Source of the DNA: CAKUFA01 sp963627465
GTDB taxonomy: Bacteria; Bacillota; Clostridia; Christensenellales; Aristaeellaceae
Direction: 5' to 3'
Length of the DNA: 12,086 nt
Assembly (NCBI GenBank): GCA_963627465.1
Contig: CAVGBO010000076.1
Location: forward strand, 1 to 12,086
The translations under genes were made by a program, and so were the position numbers. A model generated the notes under the pieces. The model had not been told where the DNA came from. It did not search any database and saw only the letters and a list, made by a program, of their open reading frames with translations. Positions 5,735 through 12,086 of this stretch are shown here, one piece after another. Every line of letters starts with the position of its first letter. The first letter of the stretch is position 1.

Positions 5735-7474
5735 ATGAAGAAACTGGTGGCACTCTTTTTGAGTGTGTGCGTGCTGTTGACCATGGCATGCGTTGGCGTT
5801 GCTGAAGAACAGACGGCAACGGGAAAAGCGGAAGGATTTTCCGGCGGTGAAGTAACCGTTACGCTGACGGTGGATGGTGACAAACTGGTAAAGGTAGACA
5901 TTGACGCATCTACACAGACAGAAGCGATTGGCGGAGCTGCTGCTGCACTGCTTGCTGAACGCATGGTGGAAGCCAATACGGTTGAAGTAGATGGCATTTC
6001 TTCCGCAACATTGACTTCGGATGCTGTGAAGACCGCTGCTGCTGCTGCTTTGGCAGAGCTTGGTCTCACGAATGCAGATCTTGCCAAGGTGGAAACTGCT
6101 GCTACGGAAACCTACACGGATCTTACTTGTGATGTGCTGGTGATTGGTACCGGTGCTGCCGGCGGTGCTGCTGCTATGGCTGCTGCAGAAGCCGGTGCAA
6201 AAGTCATTGCCATTGATAAGCAGTCCACCATTGGCGGCACGTCTGCCATGGCAGGCGGCGGCATTGCCGCTCCTGAATCTTCTGAGCAGAAGAAGTATGG
6301 CATTGAGGACTCGGTTGATGCTTATGTGAACCTGTGGGTTGAGTATAACCACAACGAGTATTATCGTGAAGACAGCGGCATGGACGAAGAACGCATCCGC
6401 TTTGTTGTCAGCAAGGCCGCAAGTCTGATCGATTGGCTTGAAGAGAATGGCTTCGAGTTCGGTCAGCCCACCAGCTTCGACTTGATCGAAGGCGTTGATC
6501 GTTTCCATTACGCTTCCAATGGCAAGCCCACTGATCTTCTGTATGCAAAGAATCAGGAACTTGGTGTGGAATATTGGCTGGAGACCAAGGCTACTTCCCT
6601 GCTGACGGATGAAAGTGGTAACTGCATCGGTGCTGTTGTTGAAAAAGATGGACAGAGCTTCAACATCTATGCCAAAGGTGTTGTTCTTGCTACCGGTGGC
6701 TTTGGCAACAATCAGGAAATGATGGAGCGGTTCACGCCTGTTGACGTTACACAGGTTGCTTACTTCTATGGCTCTGCCGGACAAACCGGTGAAGGCATCC
6801 TGATGGCTGAAGACATTGGCGCTGCTGTTTACGAAAAGGGCGCTCGCTTGGGCATGTCCTACGTTGTGGGCGATGGTACCAATGCTGAACTGACCTCCTT
6901 GGGTGGTCCCTGGAGCCAGGCACCTATCGTGGACAAGACGGGTGTCCGCTTTGTCAACGAGTACTGCCATTCTCTGAACTATCCGAGCCTGATCTATCGT
7001 AACGCTGCTCCCTACTACTGCATCTACGGTTCTGACCGGGAGGATTATGCAACCATCTTGGCAAATAACGTGAATGATCCTGCTGTCACGGTGGCAGACA
7101 CGTTGGAAGAGCTGGCTGATAAGCTTGGCTTTGACAAGGAAGCATTCCTGGATTGCATTGCTGTGTACAATGAAGCAAAAGAAACCGGTGTGGACGCTGC
7201 ATTCGGTGCTCGGGTTGACTTCATGAACTTCGCTACCGTGGGTCCGTTCTATGCCATCCAGATTGCGCCTCAGTACACCGGCACAATCGGCGGTGTTGTA
7301 ACGGATACCGACGCAGAGGTTCTCCGCAATGATGGCACGGTAATCAGCGGCTTGTATGCCGCAGGTGAAGCCTCCAATGGTGCACTATATGATTTGGTGT
7401 ACATGTCTGGTTCTTCTTTCCTGAATGCATTGACCATGGGCCGTATTGCAGGTACAAATGCAGCAGGCCGGTAA
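5735..7474 (+). CDS. Secreted FMN-binding / FAD-binding reductase, fumarate reductase-like flavoprotein family
   Basis: A 579-aa exported flavoenzyme likely to reduce an unsaturated organic acceptor outside the membrane. The start at 5735 lies eight bases after AGGAGG; the ATG at 5729 is too close. Residues 1-23 are a Sec signal peptide, probably cut after GVA (C19 lacks a good lipobox). Residues 28-110 are an FMN_bind domain; DGISSAT (86-92) fits the flavinylation motif D-x-x-S/T-G-A-T with Ser for Gly, so Thr92 would carry covalent FMN added by ApbE. From about 130 comes the FAD_binding_2 domain: GTGAAGG (138-144), GGTSAMAGGG (167-176), ATGGF (319-323), GLYAAGE (539-545). In fumarate reductases I expect a catalytic Arg after VNE, a His before TxGG and an Arg in NRLGGN; here these read VNEYCHS (407-413), QYTGTIGG (513-520) and VYMSGSS (555-561). 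The substrate is therefore probably not fumarate. A ketosteroid-dehydrogenase-like role is an alternative. No cytochrome domain or partner gene is present. Confidence 0.93.
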   Translation: MKKLVALFLSVCVLLTMACVGVAEEQTATGKAEGFSGGEVTVTLTVDGDKLVKVDIDASTQTEAIGGAAAALLAERMVEANTVEVDGISSATLTSDAVKTAAAAALAELGLTNADLAKVETAATETYTDLTCDVLVIGTGAAGGAAAMAAAEAGAKVIAIDKQSTIGGTSAMAGGGIAAPESSEQKKYGIEDSVDAYVNLWVEYNHNEYYREDSGMDEERIRFVVSKAASLIDWLEENGFEFGQPTSFDLIEGVDRFHYASNGKPTDLLYAKNQELGVEYWLETKATSLLTDESGNCIGAVVEKDGQSFNIYAKGVVLATGGFGNNQEMMERFTPVDVTQVAYFYGSAGQTGEGILMAEDIGAAVYEKGARLGMSYVVGDGTNAELTSLGGPWSQAPIVDKTGVRFVNEYCHSLNYPSLIYRNAAPYYCIYGSDREDYATILANNVNDPAVTVADTLEELADKLGFDKEAFLDCIAVYNEAKETGVDAAFGARVDFMNFATVGPFYAIQIAPQYTGTIGGVVTDTDAEVLRNDGTVISGLYAAGEASNGALYDLVYMSGSSFLNALTMGRIAGTNAAGR

Positions 7475-7497
7475 ACTACAATAATTTCGGCATGGCT

Positions 7498-7535
7498 AGA
7501 GCCCCTTGGTGTAAGAAAACGCACCAAGGGGCTCT
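7498..7535 (+). terminator. Terminator hairpin after the reductase gene
   Basis: A perfect 14-bp stem (AGAGCCCCTTGGTG, 7498-7511, with its complement at 7522-7535) with a 10-nt loop lies 23 bases after the reductase stop codon. The following TCTCAT is a poor U-tract, but the stem is very strong. It lies between converging genes, so it may act in both directions; no other terminator is seen for the glycoside hydrolase gene. Confidence 0.75.
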
Positions 7536-7661
7536 TCTCATACAAATTCGCTGCTAACCCATATCCACAATCCATCTTCTTGCAGGAATGTTTCGCATCA
7601 CACTGCTGGGTAGCTCTCTGGTGACACCGTAAAGATGGTTGACAGCATCATGAGGTCGTCC

Positions 7662-9761
7662 TTAGAGTACAATTTCGCAGACTCCTTGTTTGTGGTTTCG
7701 GACACATCCTTTTCCGTCAACTGAAATGGTGTAGCCTTCGTTGCGCACAAATGCTACGCTGATTGTATGTCCTGCGATATGTACACCATTTAATACAAAA
7801 TGGTCGAGGCCAATATCGATCGGATCAAACTTGAAGCCACGCTCATTTGGCTCAATGCCGCATACATGGCGGATGATCAAATCAATGTAGTAGCTATGTA
7901 GATAGTCTACTTCATCGCTCAGTGCTTCACCGGTTACGCTGTCATAATGCTCTACCAGATACGGCATAGCTAAATTCCGTTCCTTGAAGTGCTCAAGGCT
8001 GTATTGACGCAAGAACCTTGCAAATGCATCATCGTAACGGTGCTCGTGCTGCTTGCTCTGTTCGGCAATCATATCCAGCACAATGGCTGTGGTGAACGGC
8101 CAAGAGGGACCATTCCACATGCAGCCGTTTCTCCCCTTAAAGAAGTTGTTCTTCCAGCCACCCTGCGGCATAAAAATCGGTCCGTTTTTGCTCGTTGAGG
8201 CAAAGCAGTCGCCCGTTGCAAACTCATCTGACAAGATTGTATCCAATGCATGCAAATATTTCTCGTCATCCGTTATACACGCCCATAGCGGATCAGCACC
8301 TGTTACATTTCTTACACGCGCTTTTTCCTCTGTTTGATAATGCAAGTCGTAGAAGAAGCCGTCATCATCGTCCCACATTTTTTCAAGGATCAGCTGCCGA
8401 AGTGTTTCTGCTGCTTGCTCAAATTCTGCCGCATCCGTATCACCAATCATGCGGCAAAGATTTGCCAACCCGAGTGCGTTGCGGTACTGATAGGCGGCAA
8501 GATCAACCCGCTTCAGTGGCGTAAAGGAATCCTTATCCCGCACATTGTCTGGGAAGTTGTTGAAATACCAGAAGGATGGCTGGTATTCCTTGCCTGTGCG
8601 CCGATGATCAAAGCAAACAGGCAAAATATCCATACCAGCATGCTGTGCCTCCTGTACCCTGCGGAAATTCATTTTGAAATCTGGCAGCAGCTCACGCACC
8701 AGTGCTTCATCTGGATGGACAAGAATATATTGATAGAACGCCCATTGGGCATAGTTACCGTAATGTGCGCCGCGCTTGTCCACCATCATGGTTGCGAAAA
8801 AGCCTTGAGGATCCATGCTATCCGGCAGGCTGCGCAACGTTTCTGTGCATTCATGCGTGCCGTGCTTCCAGCGGCAATCACACAGATGCATTGGCGTTGA
8901 CAGAGGGATCATCTGGCTAAACTCGTGCCCCTTGCTGTTCATGGGCGACTTGTCGACTTTATGCGAACGCCCTTCATAGAATACGCCGTGCTTCATGAAA
9001 CCGGTATTTGGTTCCGCATAATTGTGACGCAGCAAAAACCAACGATACCACCAAGTTTTGTTCAGTAATTCATCATCCGAGGTAAACAAAGGAACGTCGT
9101 CATACCACTCGTTATACTGTGCGGTGTAGACATCAAGGTACGATTCACCACCCTGCAACATCTGGTCAATGCGATAGAAAAGGTCAACCGTTTCAGTCGA
9201 TAGCTGCAAGGCTGCACAGATGATGATTGTTTTCTTTTCTCCAGGCAGCATACATAAGCTTCCATCCTGTTCAAAATCGATCGAAGACTTTACACTGAGC
9301 GATAGATGCAGATCATGATTCGGTGCATAAAGCTGGTCCGTGGCCAGATTGCCATCAAGCTGTTTGAAATTGTCAGGCAACAGTAAAGTCAATGTGCATG
9401 CTTTTTCGCCTATATTTGTCCAGTGCTGAATAGAAACTAGGACATCCTCATCGGTGATGAATTTGTCTTCTTCAAGGAGCATCGTATTCTCTGCGACAGA
9501 CAGATGCAAATGGCTCGGATACCATACAGAGGAAACTGTCCTGCGCCCGGTTGAAGAAAAAACTGGTTGGACGGAGAAAATCAGCGGAATATTGACCTTG
9601 TGAATGAAGTCGATTCTTCCTTGAAAACCAGCGACGGGATCAAGATAATCTGCCCATACACGCTTACCTGTAGCACCGAGAAGCAGCTTACCCGGCATTG
9701 TTCGGAAGGTTCGATTTTCGCAGCGTAAAATCTGGTCGATACTTTTTCGGCAAGTTGCCAA
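7662..9761 (-). CDS. Cytoplasmic (alpha/alpha)6 glycoside hydrolase, GH63/MGH1-like
   Basis: A protein of about 699 aa that probably cleaves the oligosaccharide brought in by the preceding ABC transporter. Residues about 1-215 form a beta-rich N-terminal domain; about 225-640 form an (alpha/alpha)6 toroid of the trehalase/GH63/mannosylglycerate-hydrolase type. Typical segments are RVDLAAYQYRNALGLANL (418-435), WDDDDGFFYDLHY (463-475), WNGPSWPFTTA (549-559) and EALSDEVDYLHSYYIDLI (612-629). A short beta tail ends the protein. No signal peptide is seen. The start is uncertain: the frame stays open to 9932, inside the solute-binding protein gene. TTG at 9761 has GGAAAGGGG eight bases upstream and is preferred. 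The next ATG (9698, MPGKLLLGATG) has no ribosome site and would lose part of the beta domain. The gene follows the binding-protein gene with a hairpin between them. I do not assign catalytic residues or linkage. Confidence 0.85.
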   Translation of the reverse strand: MATCRKSIDQILRCENRTFRTMPGKLLLGATGKRVWADYLDPVAGFQGRIDFIHKVNIPLIFSVQPVFSSTGRRTVSSVWYPSHLHLSVAENTMLLEEDKFITDEDVLVSIQHWTNIGEKACTLTLLLPDNFKQLDGNLATDQLYAPNHDLHLSLSVKSSIDFEQDGSLCMLPGEKKTIIICAALQLSTETVDLFYRIDQMLQGGESYLDVYTAQYNEWYDDVPLFTSDDELLNKTWWYRWFLLRHNYAEPNTGFMKHGVFYEGRSHKVDKSPMNSKGHEFSQMIPLSTPMHLCDCRWKHGTHECTETLRSLPDSMDPQGFFATMMVDKRGAHYGNYAQWAFYQYILVHPDEALVRELLPDFKMNFRRVQEAQHAGMDILPVCFDHRRTGKEYQPSFWYFNNFPDNVRDKDSFTPLKRVDLAAYQYRNALGLANLCRMIGDTDAAEFEQAAETLRQLILEKMWDDDDGFFYDLHYQTEEKARVRNVTGADPLWACITDDEKYLHALDTILSDEFATGDCFASTSKNGPIFMPQGGWKNNFFKGRNGCMWNGPSWPFTTAIVLDMIAEQSKQHEHRYDDAFARFLRQYSLEHFKERNLAMPYLVEHYDSVTGEALSDEVDYLHSYYIDLIIRHVCGIEPNERGFKFDPIDIGLDHFVLNGVHIAGHTISVAFVRNEGYTISVDGKGCVRNHKQGVCEIVL

Positions 9762-9783
9762 AACACATGCCCCTTTCCAAAGA

Positions 9784-9810
9784 GGCGGGAGAACATAACG
9801 TCCTCCCGCC
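9784..9810 (-). terminator. Intercistronic GC-rich hairpin between binding-protein and hydrolase genes
   Basis: GGCGGGAG (minus strand, 9803-9810) pairs with CTCCCGCC (9784-9791) around an 11-nt loop, 12 bases after the binding-protein stop. It is followed by TCTTTGG, a weak U-tract. It probably acts as a leaky terminator or 3'-end stabiliser, so the binding protein is made in excess over the enzyme, as in other ABC sugar operons. Confidence 0.6.
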
Positions 9811-9822
9811 CCGTATGTGTAA

Positions 9823-11457
9823 TTATTTCGTTCCCTGATACCAGGCGTTCGCTTCCTCTGTAAGGATCGTGCCACCGTTGTTATACCACGTTTGAATTGT
9901 GCTGTCCCACGTTGCATCGATATCGACGTCACCGCGGATTGCTTTAACCATGTATTCCACGATATAGGAATAGGTCAAATCGGGATATTCTGCGGAAGAG
10001 GCCAGTGCAACCGGAACCGCATCCATCACGGTGTTCGCCTTCGCGAAGTTCGGCAGATCAAGGTCGTAGCGCTGATGCATACGGCTGCCGCCAATCAACG
10101 TCTGGAAATCAGGATTGCAGGCATACATTGCCCAAAGATTCTGACCGTTGCCAATGATTTGACCCTGTGCATTGTAATCGTCCTTGCTGGAGTAGTTTTC
10201 AATCCATTCGCGTTCGGTATGATCTTCGTTCCACTGCCAAACATAGCCTTCAGGACCATAGTGATTGATGCACGCATCCTCGTCCATTGCCAAAGATTCG
10301 AGAATTTCCATGACCTTGTGCTTCTTATCAGCATCGTCGTCGAGCTGAACGCCAAAGCAGATGTAGCCACCGACAGCACTGCTTGCATAGAAGCCGGAGT
10401 CCTCTCCTGCGGGGCCTTCCATCTTTTCAAGCACGATGTAGTAGGGATTGATCATGTCGCTGCTGAAGTCGAAGACGTTCGTATTGGAGTAGAGCACGCT
10501 CTCATCGGTGTCCGCAGCAAAGAATTCCTGCCAGGAAGGATTTGCGGCCACCCACTTGGCATTCACATGACCATCGTTGTCCCACTCGTAGTCGTCATAG
10601 TTGAAGCCGTCGATGTAGCCGATCTTGCCGTTTGCAAACTTATAGGCAATATCGGTACCGGAGGTTCTGCACTGGTCAGTGACGAATTCCGGATCGATGA
10701 TGCCCATGTCGTACCACTTGTGGAGCAACTGCAGGGCTTCCTTGCAGGCATCGGTTGTGAAACCAAACTTTGCTGCATCGTTTTCGATCGTCCAGCAGAA
10801 GGGGTTGATGCCGTAAGCACCAAAGATAGAAGAGAAGAAGCGCTTGCCGTTCTCTTTATCGGAACCGGAGCTCATGCCGTAGGTATCATTCAAGCCATTA
10901 CCGTCAGGATCGTTGTAGGTGAAGGCATACAGTGCAGCTTCCAGCTCTTCCAACGTGCTGGGTACCTTGTCGATGCCAACCGCCGTCAGCCAGTCCGCAC
11001 GAATAACAGCTGCCTGTCCGATACCGGCAACGCCCTTGAGCTTCGTGATGCCGTAGTTCTGGCCATCGATCATAGAATAGGTGAAGATGGACGGATCCTT
11101 TTCCACACACATTGCATAGTAGCGGGGCATGTATTCCTTGATCTCATCATCAGTCACAGTTGCCAGAATGCCCAGGCTCTGATATGTTGCCACGTCGGTA
11201 ATCGATCCGGCAAAAATCACATCTGGAATTTGACCGCCAGCAAGAAGTGTTGCCAACTCGTCTGCGCTCTCAGCACGCACCAGCTTGACATCCACATCAA
11301 ACATTTCTTCAAACGTCTGCTCACCCCAGCTGTCATCCTCATAAGCAGGGTTAATGTTGTACCAGGTGATGGTCATCTTCTCATTATCCGCCTGTGCAAA
11401 AGAGAAGCAACCCAGCACCATCATCATGCAAAGAACCAACGAAACGATCTTTTTCAT
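9823..11457 (-). CDS. Extracellular solute-binding protein of a CUT1/LplA-type sugar ABC importer
   Basis: A 544-aa family 1 binding protein that should capture an oligosaccharide outside the cell and pass it to the LplB/LplC-type permeases. The start at 11457 (MKKIVSLVLC) has GAGGAGGG about eight bases upstream; the in-frame ATG at 11490 has no ribosome site. Residues 1-23 are a signal peptide. VLGC (14-17) could be a lipobox anchoring the protein through Cys17, but an AQA cleavage site at 21-23 is also present, so lipoprotein versus free secretion is open. The first lobe includes LLAGGQIPDVIFAG (71-84). NDPDGNGLNDTYG (182-194) is an EF-hand-like calcium loop known from the AlgQ/LplA group. 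The length (over 500 aa) is typical of that group rather than of short MalE types. Upstream lies the permease gene (105 bases), downstream the glycoside hydrolase. The ligand cannot be read from the sequence. Confidence 0.93.
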   Translation of the reverse strand: MKKIVSLVLCMMMVLGCFSFAQADNEKMTITWYNINPAYEDDSWGEQTFEEMFDVDVKLVRAESADELATLLAGGQIPDVIFAGSITDVATYQSLGILATVTDDEIKEYMPRYYAMCVEKDPSIFTYSMIDGQNYGITKLKGVAGIGQAAVIRADWLTAVGIDKVPSTLEELEAALYAFTYNDPDGNGLNDTYGMSSGSDKENGKRFFSSIFGAYGINPFCWTIENDAAKFGFTTDACKEALQLLHKWYDMGIIDPEFVTDQCRTSGTDIAYKFANGKIGYIDGFNYDDYEWDNDGHVNAKWVAANPSWQEFFAADTDESVLYSNTNVFDFSSDMINPYYIVLEKMEGPAGEDSGFYASSAVGGYICFGVQLDDDADKKHKVMEILESLAMDEDACINHYGPEGYVWQWNEDHTEREWIENYSSKDDYNAQGQIIGNGQNLWAMYACNPDFQTLIGGSRMHQRYDLDLPNFAKANTVMDAVPVALASSAEYPDLTYSYIVEYMVKAIRGDVDIDATWDSTIQTWYNNGGTILTEEANAWYQGTK

Positions 11458-11562
11458 CCTTATTTCCCTCCTCAAATTTGTTCGTTCCATATTGCAAGTA
11501 TCTGACGACCGAAAGGTGTCTTTATCCTCCTTTCTGCACCGTTCAGCCTCCGATACTCTGCC

Positions 11563-12086
11563 TTACTCCTTTACCGCACCCAGCGTCATGCCCTTAACAA
11601 AGTACTTTTTCACAAAGGGATAAATGATCAGAACGGGCAGAATCGTGATCATAATGCCTGCTGCCTGAATGCTTTCCTCCGTTGGCAGATCTGCCTTGCC
11701 TGTCGTCATGCCGGTCAGCAGCAGATTGCTCTGTTCGATAACGAGACGGCGAATCTGCACCAAAACCACTTGCTTGCTCATGGTTGTGAAGTAGAGCTGA
11801 CTGTCAAACCAAGAATTCCAATGCGTGAAGAATACCCACGCGCCGACTGACATGAGAGCACTGACGCTCAAAGGCATGACAATCCGAATGAAAATTTGTG
11901 CTTCCGTTGCACCATCAATTTTTGCTGCTTCAATCAAACTCTCGGGGATCGTTTCAAAGAAGCTGCGCAGGATCAGCATATAATACGTGCTGAACATAGG
12001 CAGCAGCACCAGCAGCCAAATGTTATCAAGGAGTCCCAATTCCTTGATCATCAGGTAAGTCGGAATCATGCCGCCTTGGACAAACA
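11563..12086 (-). CDS. ABC sugar permease, LplC/MalG type (5' end beyond the window)
   Basis: The last 173 residues of a binding-protein-dependent permease are present; the frame continues through the window edge (FVQGG before MIPTYL), so the Met at 12069 is not the start. The visible part has membrane segments (NIWLLVLLPMFSTYYMLIL, SALMSVGAWVFFTHW, AAGIMITILPVLIIYPFV). It also has the cytoplasmic EAA loop EAAKIDGATEAQIFIRIVMP, which docks the ATPase subunit. The FxGGxIPTYL opening and the KGMTLGAVKE end are characteristic of LplC-type CUT1 permeases. It forms the channel with a second permease, probably encoded just upstream outside the window. No ATPase gene is seen; CUT1 systems often share a MsmK-type ATPase encoded elsewhere. 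The solute-binding protein gene follows after 105 bases that contain an extra AGGAGG with no usable start codon near it. Confidence 0.94.
   Translation of the reverse strand, partial: FVQGGMIPTYLMIKELGLLDNIWLLVLLPMFSTYYMLILRSFFETIPESLIEAAKIDGATEAQIFIRIVMPLSVSALMSVGAWVFFTHWNSWFDSQLYFTTMSKQVVLVQIRRLVIEQSNLLLTGMTTGKADLPTEESIQAAGIMITILPVLIIYPFVKKYFVKGMTLGAVKE

Noticed and set aside
5711..6970. Minus-strand open frame of 419 codons opposite the reductase
   Set aside because: Low-complexity Ser/Ala/His-rich antisense shadow; the sense strand has a signal peptide and full flavoprotein motifs.
9581..9796. 71-codon minus-strand frame overlapping the start of the glycoside hydrolase (MFSRLFGKG)
   Set aside because: Its ATG lies in the hairpin loop and its sequence does not resemble any part of the hydrolase family. 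It is a frame shadow rather than evidence of a frameshift.
9892..11505. Plus-strand open frame of 537 codons opposite the solute-binding protein
   Set aside because: Antisense shadow of a clear binding-protein gene; no ribosome site and no recognisable domains.

Overview
The window looks like a chromosomal segment of a Gram-positive anaerobe, most likely a gut-type clostridium (Bacillota, Clostridia; a Christensenellales-like relative would fit, but I cannot fix the genus). Pointers are strong AGGAGG-type ribosome binding sites on most genes, an LplA/LplC-type oligosaccharide ABC importer, a secreted flavinylated reductase of the kind used by anaerobes to respire organic acceptors, and balanced base composition. 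I see no phage, insertion sequence, tRNA, rRNA or CRISPR array.

Layout. (1) Bases 90-1314, minus strand: a two-gene operon of small NTF2/SnoaL-like proteins, bounded by a strong terminator at each end (90-126 and 1399-1434). The second gene has two in-frame starts, each with its own Shine-Dalgarno sequence. (2) Bases 1511-4358, minus strand: a calcium-type P-type ATPase (PMCA-like, 868 aa) with a predicted promoter and a leader of about 205 nt containing a strong hairpin. (3) Bases 4359-4690: non-coding, with one plus-facing terminator-like hairpin. (4) Bases 4691-7535: a LysR-type regulator (minus) divergent from a secreted FMN-binding/FAD-binding reductase (plus). Their promoters lie back to back around a small dyad. 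(5) Bases 7662-12086, minus strand: the 3' part of a sugar-import operon, read as permease (cut by the window edge), solute-binding protein, then a cytoplasmic (alpha/alpha)6 glycoside hydrolase. A GC-rich hairpin sits between the last two.

How they work together. The ABC genes and the hydrolase form one carbohydrate unit: capture outside the cell, uptake, then cleavage in the cytoplasm. LysR and the reductase look like a self-contained, substrate-induced respiratory unit. Residues that bind C4-dicarboxylates in fumarate reductases appear to be replaced, so the acceptor is unknown. This is the best candidate here for undescribed biochemistry. The ATPase and the NTF2-like pair are separate transcription units. 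All functions are inferred from motifs read by eye; no database search was possible.
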